NCBI GenBank assembly: GCA_018240525.1
Contig: JAFEFN010000004.1
Span: forward strand, 1 to 64,000
Length of the DNA: 64,000 bases
Source: Pseudomonadota bacterium
Lineage (GTDB): Bacteria > Pseudomonadota > Gammaproteobacteria > Steroidobacterales > Steroidobacteraceae
Reading direction: 5' to 3'
Made by a program: the position numbers and the translations under genes. This document shows positions 53,736-61,159 of the stretch, one piece after another. Position 1 is the stretch's first letter. Each line of letters begins with the position of its first letter. Under the pieces are notes generated by a model. That model ran no database searches. It was not told the DNA's origin and saw nothing but the letters and a program-made list of their open reading frames with translations.

Positions 53736-55883
53736 TCAGAAGGACTGGCGCACTCCGACGAAGACCCCGCGGCGCGGGCCGTACTGGGGGGCGCCGACCC
53801 CGATGCCCGTGCCGTCGCGGATCTGGTACTTCGTGTCGAAGACGTTGATCACGTCCAGGCGCGCGCTGAAGCCGGGCAGCCCCTGGTGGTCGAACTCGTG
53901 GCCGACGCCCATGTTCACCTGGGTGTATTGCGGCAGGTGGGCGCCGTTGGGGATGGTGCTGCCGTCGGCAAGCGCGAGGTCCCGGCGCAGGCCGGAACCG
54001 AGCAGGAGGTCGCCGCCGACGCGCGTGCCGCGCCAGTGGTAGGAGGCCCCGCCGGAGGCGGTGACCTGCTGCTCGTGGTCCAGGTGCACGTAGTGGCCGG
54101 CGATGTAGTCGAGCTCGTCCTGCGAGAAGCTGAACTGGCTCGAGACGATGTCCTTGCCGATGGCGCGCTGCAGGGCGAGATTGCCGTAGGCCTGGAAGTG
54201 GCCCTGCGTGTAGTTGCCGGTCAGCTCAACCCCGTACACCTGGCCGTGGCGGTAATTGAAGGGCGTGAGGATGATGGGGGCGCCGAACTGGCCTTCATCG
54301 ATGAGGTCCGTCGCCTGCTTGTAGTAGGAGTCGATCCCCACGGTCAGCTCCCGGGTGAGGAGCCGCTGCGCACCCAGGTCGTAGTAGTTGGAGCGCTCCG
54401 GCCTGACCGCATCGTCGCGCAGCACCTCTGGCTCGGCGGTCGTGTCGATGAACTTGTCGATCGTGGTGGCGCCCACCAGTTCGAAGGGCGGCGGCGAGAA
54501 GAAGCGCGAGTAGCCGGCGTGCACGGTGGTGCTGGCGGTGGCCTGCCAGACGAAGTTCACGCGCGGGCTCAGCTGGCTGGCGCTCGAGAAGGCCGCGTAG
54601 TGATCGAAGCGCACGCCGTAATTGACCGTCAGCGAGGGGTGCAGGCGCCATTCGTCCTGCAGGTAGAGGCTCTCAATCCACTGCGTCTTGCCCAGGTCAT
54701 CGATGATCGGCTGCGGCTGGTCCGTGGTCTGCTGGCCGTTCTCGGTCGGCAGGATGTCGGAGGTGGTGTTGCTGGTCAGCCGGTCGTTCTGCACGTACAG
54801 GCCCGTGCGCAGCGTGTGCGCGCCGCCCACCTGGTAGGCGGCATCGCTCTGCAGCGCGTAGGCGAGGTCGCGCTTGTAGGCCTGCTGCGAGATGCCGTTG
54901 AACAGCAGGTCGCCGTAGGCAGGGTCGGGCGAGAAATCCAGGCTCGAGTAGCGCGTCATGAACGAGCTCTGCATGGCGAGCGGCCCGGCCGAGTGCTGCA
55001 GGCCGAGCGCGGCGAAGTGCGTGATCTCGCGCTGGTTATCATCGAGGTCGTCGCTCAGGAAATCCGTCGCGCCATTGACGGTGAGCCCGGGGCCGATGTC
55101 GGCGGCGTGCACGCCGCGCAGGTTCGGGATCTCGAAGCGCGCATGGGAACTGCCGGCGATCAGCGTCACGCGATTGCTCTCGTCGATGAGGTGCTCGAAG
55201 TAGCCGAAGGCGTGCCACTGCCGGGTGCGGTCGTGCAGCGGGTCGGGACTGCCGTCGGGGGACTCGATGCCGAGCTCGTTCTGCAGGTAGTCGCCGGTGA
55301 CGAAGTAGGTGCTCGCGCCGCGGCTGCCGCCGTAGCTGAAGCTCGGCTGGATGCTGTCGTGGCTGCCGCCGTAGACGGACACCTCGCCGCCGGGCTGCAG
55401 TGCGCCGCCCTTGGTGGTGAGGTCGATGATGCCCGCGCTGCGCAGCCCGTACTCGGCCGGGAGGCTGCCGGTGATCAACTGCAGCGAGCCGATCATGCGC
55501 GGGGGCAGCGTCTGGCCGAAGAAACTGATGCCGTCGGGAAGGATGACGCCGTTCAGCCGGAACTGCAGGCCGTTGTGGTCGCCGCGGATGTGCAGCTGCC
55601 CGAAGGAGTCCTGCGCCGCGTCCGGTACCTGCAGCATCACCTGGTTCAGCTGCACGTTGTCGCCCCCGGGCGCGGCCTGGATCGCCTCGGAGCTGAAGGT
55701 GTAGGTGGAAGCGCCGGTCTGGGTGTCGATGCGCGAGCGCTCCTCGTTCAGGTGTTGCGCGGTGACGGTGATGGTCGGCATGGCGCCGGCCTGGTCGGCG
55801 ACCTGCGCGCGGGCGGCGCCGGTCGCGCAAAGCAAGGCCACCGCGGCGCAGGCGCGCGCGTGGCGGCGAAGGGAAATGAACAT
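53736..55883 (-). CDS. TonB-dependent outer-membrane receptor, probably metal related
   Basis: A 715-residue receptor. A signal peptide of 26 residues (ending GAARA) precedes PTITVTAQHLNEERS, a TonB-box-like segment. The plug has LRGD-type HIRGDHNGLQFRLNGVILPDG and GSLPAEYGLRSAGIIDLTTKGG in part; the barrel ends GVFVGVRQSF with the terminal aromatic. The start has GAGGAGA 7 bases upstream. A small His/Cys protein gene precedes it on the same strand, a pairing seen with copper-type receptors. Ligand is inference. Confidence 0.88.
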   Translation of the reverse strand: MFISLRRHARACAAVALLCATGAARAQVADQAGAMPTITVTAQHLNEERSRIDTQTGASTYTFSSEAIQAAPGGDNVQLNQVMLQVPDAAQDSFGQLHIRGDHNGLQFRLNGVILPDGISFFGQTLPPRMIGSLQLITGSLPAEYGLRSAGIIDLTTKGGALQPGGEVSVYGGSHDSIQPSFSYGGSRGASTYFVTGDYLQNELGIESPDGSPDPLHDRTRQWHAFGYFEHLIDESNRVTLIAGSSHARFEIPNLRGVHAADIGPGLTVNGATDFLSDDLDDNQREITHFAALGLQHSAGPLAMQSSFMTRYSSLDFSPDPAYGDLLFNGISQQAYKRDLAYALQSDAAYQVGGAHTLRTGLYVQNDRLTSNTTSDILPTENGQQTTDQPQPIIDDLGKTQWIESLYLQDEWRLHPSLTVNYGVRFDHYAAFSSASQLSPRVNFVWQATASTTVHAGYSRFFSPPPFELVGATTIDKFIDTTAEPEVLRDDAVRPERSNYYDLGAQRLLTRELTVGIDSYYKQATDLIDEGQFGAPIILTPFNYRHGQVYGVELTGNYTQGHFQAYGNLALQRAIGKDIVSSQFSFSQDELDYIAGHYVHLDHEQQVTASGGASYHWRGTRVGGDLLLGSGLRRDLALADGSTIPNGAHLPQYTQVNMGVGHEFDHQGLPGFSARLDVINVFDTKYQIRDGTGIGVGAPQYGPRRGVFVGVRQSF

Positions 55884-56024
55884 TGGCCACTCTCCTCAAG
55901 TGGGTCGCGCACCCACGAACCGCGCGGCCGCCGGCGCGGTGCGCGCGCGGTCGCGAGGACCGGTACGGACCCGATAGCCCGTGCCATCCGCGCTCACCCG
56001 CCTCGCGGGTGAGGGGTGGCGGAG

Positions 56025-56294
56025 TCAGATGCCGGTGGGCCGGAGAGGAGGGCCGCGCGCGAGATTGGCGCCGACCGGGGAGCGGTTGGGAAGCAGAAGA
56101 GGCGGCGGAAGGAAGATGGCGCGAAGGACGAGCAGCGGCTTGGCGGCGACCTTCACCTGCGCGGGGGACCCGGCGCTGCCGCTGAAATGCACGCACAGGT
56201 CGCAGTGCTCGTGCTCGTGCCCGCGATCGCCCAGTCCATGCGAGGCATACACGGCGCTGCAGGCGATGAGCGCGCAGGCGGCGAGGAGGGCCAC
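56025..56294 (-). CDS. Small His/Cys-rich exported protein (DUF2946-like)
   Basis: About 89 residues from a GTG at 56294. It has a hydrophobic N terminus (ALLAACALIACSAVYA) and the metal-site-like cluster HEHEHCDLCVHF (His26, His28, His30, Cys31, Cys34, His36). A proline-rich tail follows. This resembles DUF2946 proteins, often found next to TonB copper receptors. The start is uncertain because the frame is open further upstream. It is 141 bases upstream of the TonB receptor, same strand. Confidence 0.68.
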   Translation of the reverse strand: MALLAACALIACSAVYASHGLGDRGHEHEHCDLCVHFSGSAGSPAQVKVAAKPLLVLRAIFLPPPLLLPNRSPVGANLARGPPLRPTGI

Positions 56295-56417
56295 CAGGCG
56301 GTTGCGACGGAAGGACTGGCTTAACAGGCGTGCGATCCTCTGACCGGCAGGCAGGTTATCCGCCCGTCCCACATCGGGCAACCTTGGCGCGCCGTTTGCC
56401 TGATAATGTGAGCCATT

Positions 56418-57428
56418 GTGAAGATCACGCCCGACTCGCTCGCCGCCCATCTGACAAGCCAGCTGTTGCCGGCCTACCTGATCTCCGGCGACGAACCCTT
56501 GATCGCCGGCGAGGCCGCGGATGCGGTGCGCGAACGCGCGCGCGCCGCCGGCTTCAGCGAGCGGGAAGTGCACTTCATCGAGCGCGCTGCCGACTGGGAT
56601 GACGTGCGTGCCTCCGGCGCCAATCTGTCGCTCTTCGGCGCACGGCGCGTGGTCGAGATCCGCATGCACAGCGGCAAGCCGGGCGTGGCCGGCGGTGCGG
56701 CGCTGGTGGCGCTGCTCGGCGCGAAGGATCCCGACACGCTCTACCTGATCCTCGCGCCGCGTCTGGATCGCGATGCACAGTCAGCCGAATGGGTCCGGAC
56801 ACTGGACGGCGTCGGCGCATGGGTGCAGGTGTGGCCGGTCGAGGCACAGCGCCTGGTGGGCTGGCTCAAGAGCCGCGGCCGGCGGCTGGGGCTGGAGCTG
56901 ACTGACGAGGCGCTCGAGCTGCTGGCCGCACGCACCGAGGGCAACCTGCTGGCCGCGCACCAGGAGCTCACCAAGCTTGCGCTCGTGGCGCCCGGGGTGC
57001 GCATCACCCCGGAGACCGTTCTTGCCAGCGTCGCCGACAGCGCGCGCTACGACGTATTCCAGCTCGGCGAATCGGTGCTGGCGGGCGACACCGCGCGTGC
57101 CCTGCGCATGCTCGCCGGGCTGCGTGCCGAGGGCACCGAGGCCACGCTGGTGCTCTGGGCGCTCACCAAGTCGCTGCGCGATACCTGGAGCGCGCAGTCC
57201 ACCGGGGGCCGGCCGCCCGCATGGCAGCGACCCGCGGCGGCTGCCGCGCTGGCCCAGGCGCAGCGGCGCGCGCCCCGGCTGTCGTTCCGCGACCTGACGC
57301 GTCGCGCTGCCCGCGCCGATCGCATGATCAAGGGGCGCCTCGCCGGTGACGCCTGGGACGAGATGACGCTGCTGGCGGGGGACATCTGCGCGCAGCCGGC
57401 CATGCCACGGCTCAAGCTCGCTCGCTAG
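56418..57428 (+). CDS. holA: DNA polymerase III subunit delta
   Basis: A 336-residue clamp-loader subunit. The N-terminal domain shows LPAYLISGDEPLIAGEAADAVRERARAAGF in part; the central region has LELTDEALELLAARTEGNLLAAHQELTKLAL; the end has the collar domain. Delta opens the beta clamp. The start is GTG 56418. Length is near E. coli HolA (343). It begins the run holA-nadD-rsfS-rlmH-maf-rng. Confidence 0.95.
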   Translation: MKITPDSLAAHLTSQLLPAYLISGDEPLIAGEAADAVRERARAAGFSEREVHFIERAADWDDVRASGANLSLFGARRVVEIRMHSGKPGVAGGAALVALLGAKDPDTLYLILAPRLDRDAQSAEWVRTLDGVGAWVQVWPVEAQRLVGWLKSRGRRLGLELTDEALELLAARTEGNLLAAHQELTKLALVAPGVRITPETVLASVADSARYDVFQLGESVLAGDTARALRMLAGLRAEGTEATLVLWALTKSLRDTWSAQSTGGRPPAWQRPAAAAALAQAQRRAPRLSFRDLTRRAARADRMIKGRLAGDAWDEMTLLAGDICAQPAMPRLKLAR

Positions 57429-57434
57429 GTCGCT

Positions 57435-58091
57435 ATGCAACCCATCGGTATCTTCGGCGGCACGTTCGACCCGATCCACTGCGGGCACCTGCGCACGGCG
57501 TTCGAGCTGTGGCAGGAGCTGCGGCTCTCGGAGGTGCGCCTGATGCCCACCGGAACCCCGCCGCATCGCGACCAGCTCTACGCCAGCGCCGAGCTGCGGC
57601 TGCGGATGGTGCGCGCCGCGGTCGCGGACCAGCCGAGCTTCGTGGTCGACGATCGCGAGGTGCGCCGCACCGGCGTGTCTTACTCGGTGGACACCCTGAC
57701 CGAGCTGCGCCGCGAGTTCCCGGATCGATCGCTGTGCCTGCTGGTCGGGATGGACGCATTCCTCGGGCTGCCGCATTGGCACCGCTGGCGCGAGCTGCTC
57801 GCACTCGCCCACATCGTGGTCGCGCACCGCCCCGGCTGGAGCGCGCCGACGACCGGTCCGCTCGGCGAAGTGATGGTGGACCATGGCACCGGCAGCATCC
57901 GCGAGCTGCACACCCGCCCGGCCGGGCGGATCTACGTGCATGCCGGGACGCAGCTGGAGATCTCCTCGACGGAGCTGCGGGCGCTCCTGGTGGCCGGCCG
58001 CGACCCGCGCTATCTGGTCCCCGATGAGGTGCGACAGATCATCCTGGAGACGAGGTGCTATGCTTCGCCGCGGGCAACCCATTCCCGGTAA
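57435..58091 (+). CDS. nadD: Nicotinate-nucleotide adenylyltransferase
   Basis: A 218-residue enzyme that makes deamido-NAD from nicotinate mononucleotide and ATP. It has the nucleotidyl transferase motif GIFGGTFDPIHCGHL at the start and the second motif ISSTELRALL near the end. Length is close to E. coli NadD (213). It lies 6 bases after holA. Confidence 0.96.
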   Translation: MQPIGIFGGTFDPIHCGHLRTAFELWQELRLSEVRLMPTGTPPHRDQLYASAELRLRMVRAAVADQPSFVVDDREVRRTGVSYSVDTLTELRREFPDRSLCLLVGMDAFLGLPHWHRWRELLALAHIVVAHRPGWSAPTTGPLGEVMVDHGTGSIRELHTRPAGRIYVHAGTQLEISSTELRALLVAGRDPRYLVPDEVRQIILETRCYASPRATHSR

Positions 58092-58124
58092 CGACCGACA
58101 CGCCAGGAGAATTCCCTTAAGCAC

Positions 58125-58568
58125 ATGACTACCCGCAAACGCCTGCGCACCCCCGAGGAGCCCGTCTCGCCGCTACAGCAGATCGTATCGAGCGCCCTGG
58201 AGGACATGAAAGCCGTCAATGTCAGGGTGCTGGACGTGCGGGGCCTGACTGACATCGCGGATACGATGGTCATTGCTTCCGGTACCTCCGACCGCCACGT
58301 GCGGTCCATCGCCGATAACGTCACGCAGAAGGCCAAGAAGGCCGGCTTCCGACCCCTGGGCACCGAGGGCACCCGCGACGGGGAGTGGGTCCTCGTCGAT
58401 CTCACCGACATCCTCGTCCACGTGATGCTGCCGCGGGTGCGCGAGTTCTACGGACTCGAAAGCCTGTGGGAGGGTGCCGCCGCGGCGGCGCCTGCCGTGC
58501 GGGCGGCGGTCCCGAAGGCCGCCGCGTCCCGCGCCACCGGGGCGCGACGGCGGCGCCAGGCGCGCTAG
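58125..58568 (+). CDS. rsfS: Ribosomal silencing factor RsfS
   Basis: A 147-residue factor that binds L14 and blocks subunit joining in starvation. The core has ALEDMKAVNVRVLDVRGLTDIADTMVIASGTSDRHV in part, and LVDLTDILVHVMLPRVREFY. The last 35 residues are a basic alanine-rich tail beyond the family length (about 105). It is 33 bases after nadD and 11 bases before rlmH. Confidence 0.96.
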   Translation: MTTRKRLRTPEEPVSPLQQIVSSALEDMKAVNVRVLDVRGLTDIADTMVIASGTSDRHVRSIADNVTQKAKKAGFRPLGTEGTRDGEWVLVDLTDILVHVMLPRVREFYGLESLWEGAAAAAPAVRAAVPKAAASRATGARRRRQAR

Positions 58569-58579
58569 TCCGCAGCGGC

Positions 58580-59050
58580 ATGCGTGTGCGCGTGATTGCC
58601 GTGGGCACGCGCATGCCCGCCTGGGTGCGCAGCGCCTGCGAGGACTACCTGAGGCGACTGGGTGCGCACCTGAACGTCGCCCTCCTCGAGATCGAGCCCG
58701 GCACCCGCAGCGCCGGGGGCAGCCCCGCCAGGGCGATCGCGACCGAATCCAAGCGCCTGCTGGAGGCCCTGCGCCCGGGTGAGCACGTGGTGGCCCTCGA
58801 TGAGCGCGGGACGCAGTACTCCACGCGGGAACTGGCCGGCTGGCTCGGTGCGCGCAAGCAGGCCGGCGAGGACCTTGCCCTGCTGATCGGCGGCCCGGAC
58901 GGGCTGGGGCCCGAGGTACTCGCCCGCGGCCACGGCCGCTGGTCGCTGTCGCGGCTCACGCTGCCGCACGCCCTGGTGCGCGTGGTGCTGCTCGAGCAGC
59001 TGTACCGCGCGCAGAGCATTCTCAACAACCATCCTTACCACCGCGACTGA
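58580..59050 (+). CDS. rlmH: 23S rRNA pseudouridine-1915 N3-methyltransferase
   Basis: A 156-residue SPOUT methyltransferase with a C-terminal knot: [16 protein letters not shown] and [23 protein letters not shown], ending NNHPYHRD. It methylates the pseudouridine at 1915 in 23S rRNA on intact ribosomes. Length matches E. coli (155). ATG 58580 was chosen as the family start. Its stop overlaps the maf start (TGATG). Confidence 0.97.
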   Translation: MRVRVIAVGTRMPAWVRSACEDYLRRLGAHLNVALLEIEPGTRSAGGSPARAIATESKRLLEALRPGEHVVALDERGTQYSTRELAGWLGARKQAGEDLALLIGGPDGLGPEVLARGHGRWSLSRLTLPHALVRVVLLEQLYRAQSILNNHPYHRD

Positions 59051-59661
59051 TGCAGCCTGCGTCATCCACGCCGCGGGTGTGTCTGGCCTCGGCTTCGCCG
59101 CGCCGCCGCGAGCTGCTCAGGCAGATCGGCATCGCGCACACCGTGGCCGTCCCGGACATCGACGAGTCGGTGCATCCGGCCGAGGCGGCCGCTGCCTACG
59201 TGGTGCGCATGGCCACGCAGAAGGCGCTGGCGGTGCGCGGCAGCGCCGGTCTGCCGGTCCTGGCCGCCGATACCACCGTCGTCCTGGATGGCACCATCTG
59301 CGGCAAGCCGGCGCACGCCGAGGAGGCGCTGGAGATGCTGGGCCGTCTGTCGGGCCGGACGCATCAGGTGCTTACCGCCGTCGCACTCGCCGTGGGGTCC
59401 GGGGCGCCACGCTCGCGCCTGAGCACCAGCGAGGTGACCTTCCGGCGGCTGACCCCCCAGGAATGCCGCGCCTACTGGGAAACGGGGGAGCCGCGCGACA
59501 AGGCGGGGGGTTACGCCATCCAGGGCAGGGCGGCGGTGTTCATCGAACGCCTGAATGGCAGCTATTCTGGGGTCATGGGACTGCCACTGTTCGAAACGGC
59601 CGAGCTGCTGCGGGGCGCGGGCATCGCCTGCCTGCCCGCGGCGGCGGGGACCGGCCCGTGA
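59050..59661 (+). CDS. maf: Maf-family nucleotide pyrophosphatase (dTTP/UTP type, YhdE-like)
   Basis: A 203-residue house-cleaning pyrophosphatase. It has the start signature [17 protein letters not shown], the catalytic acidic segment [20 protein letters not shown] and the end motif [31 protein letters not shown] in part. These fit the YhdE subgroup that acts on dTTP and UTP. It overlaps rlmH and rng at both ends. Confidence 0.95.
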   Translation: MQPASSTPRVCLASASPRRRELLRQIGIAHTVAVPDIDESVHPAEAAAAYVVRMATQKALAVRGSAGLPVLAADTTVVLDGTICGKPAHAEEALEMLGRLSGRTHQVLTAVALAVGSGAPRSRLSTSEVTFRRLTPQECRAYWETGEPRDKAGGYAIQGRAAVFIERLNGSYSGVMGLPLFETAELLRGAGIACLPAAAGTGP

Positions 59662-61139
59662 GCATCGAGATCCTGGTCAACGTGGCGCCGCGCGAGATGC
59701 GCGCCGCCGTGCTGGAAAACGGCGTCGTGCAGGAGGTGTACGTCGAGCGCGCCAGCCGCCGCGGCCTGGTCAGCAACCTGTACAAGGGGCGCGTCTCGCG
59801 CGTGCTCCCGGGCATGCAGGCGGCCTTCGTGGAGATCGGCCTCGAGCGCACCGCGTTCCTGCATGCCGCGGACATCGTCGCGAAGGCCTCGGACGACACC
59901 CTGGTCGGCGCCGCCGGCATGGTGCCGGCGGTGGAAGACATCCGCCGCCTGGTCAATGCCGGCGACGACATTCTGGTCCAGGTGATCAAGGACCCCATCG
60001 GCACGAAGGGGGCACGCCTGACCACATTCGTCGCGTTGCCCTCGCGCTTCCTGGTCTACATGCCGCGGGGACATGCCATCGGCGTGTCGGCGCGCATCGA
60101 AGACGAGGCCGAGCGCGCACGGCTGAAGTCGGTGCTGACGCAGTTGCTCACGCCGGGCGCGGAGGGCGGCTACATCGTGCGCACCGCTGCCCAGGGTGCC
60201 ACGCCGGAGAGCCTGCGCGAGGACATGCTGTACCTGGCCAAGCTCTGGGAGCACGTGCGGGCGAGCGCGCAGCAGGCCAGCCCCGGCAGCGTGGTGCACG
60301 AGGACCTGCCGCTGTCGCTGCGCGTGCTGCGCGACGAGTTGGCGCGCGGCGTCAGCCGCGTGCTGGTGGATTCGGCATCCGAGCACGCGCGGATGCGCGA
60401 GTTCGCGGCGGCCTTCATGCCCGAGGCGGCCTCGCTGGTCGAGCTGTACGCAGGTCCGCGCCCGATATTCGACCTGAACGGCGTGGAAGAGGAGATCGTC
60501 AAGGCGCTCGACCGCAAGGTGCCGCTCAAGTCCGGCGGTCACCTCGTCATCGACCAGACCGAGGCCATGACCACCATCGACGTCAACACCGGTGCCTACG
60601 TCGGCCACCGTACGCTCGAGGAAACCATCTTCCGCACGAACCTCGAGGCGGCGGTGAGCATTGCCCGCCAGCTGCGGCTGCGCAACCTGGGCGGCATCAT
60701 CATCATCGACTTCATCGACATGCGCGACGAGCCGCACCGCCGCGCGGTCCTGGCGGCGCTGGAACGTGCCCTGGCCGGTGACCGCGCGCAGACGCACATC
60801 GTCAGCCTCTCGCCGCTCGGGTTGGTGGAGATGACCCGCAAGCGCACGCGCGAGAGCCTGGAGCACCTGCTGTGCGAGCCGTGCCCGAGCTGCGAGGGGC
60901 GCGGCTTCGTGCGCACCGCGGAAACGGTATGCAACGAGATCTTTCGCGAGATTGTGCGACAGAGCAGGCAGTTTGCCAGCCGCGAGCTGCTGATACTGGC
61001 TCACCAGGACGTGGTGGACCGCCTCCTGGACGAGGAATCCGCCACCATGGGTGAGCTGGAGGCGCAGGTCGGCCGCCCGATCCGCCTGCAGGTCGAGTCC
61101 CTCTACGGCATCGACCAGTACGACGTCGTACTCGTCTGA
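59658..61139 (+). CDS. rng: Ribonuclease G
   Basis: A 493-residue endoribonuclease that processes the 16S rRNA 5' end. It has an S1 domain ([38 protein letters not shown] in part), the catalytic DNase-I-like domain with [14 protein letters not shown] and [18 protein letters not shown] in part, and the zinc-link [11 protein letters not shown]. It starts at GTG 59658, overlapping maf by 4 bases. Length matches E. coli (489), so it is RNase G and not the longer RNase E. Confidence 0.97.
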   Translation: MSIEILVNVAPREMRAAVLENGVVQEVYVERASRRGLVSNLYKGRVSRVLPGMQAAFVEIGLERTAFLHAADIVAKASDDTLVGAAGMVPAVEDIRRLVNAGDDILVQVIKDPIGTKGARLTTFVALPSRFLVYMPRGHAIGVSARIEDEAERARLKSVLTQLLTPGAEGGYIVRTAAQGATPESLREDMLYLAKLWEHVRASAQQASPGSVVHEDLPLSLRVLRDELARGVSRVLVDSASEHARMREFAAAFMPEAASLVELYAGPRPIFDLNGVEEEIVKALDRKVPLKSGGHLVIDQTEAMTTIDVNTGAYVGHRTLEETIFRTNLEAAVSIARQLRLRNLGGIIIIDFIDMRDEPHRRAVLAALERALAGDRAQTHIVSLSPLGLVEMTRKRTRESLEHLLCEPCPSCEGRGFVRTAETVCNEIFREIVRQSRQFASRELLILAHQDVVDRLLDEESATMGELEAQVGRPIRLQVESLYGIDQYDVVLV

Positions 61140-61159
61140 GGGCGCCGAGGTTGGATGAG

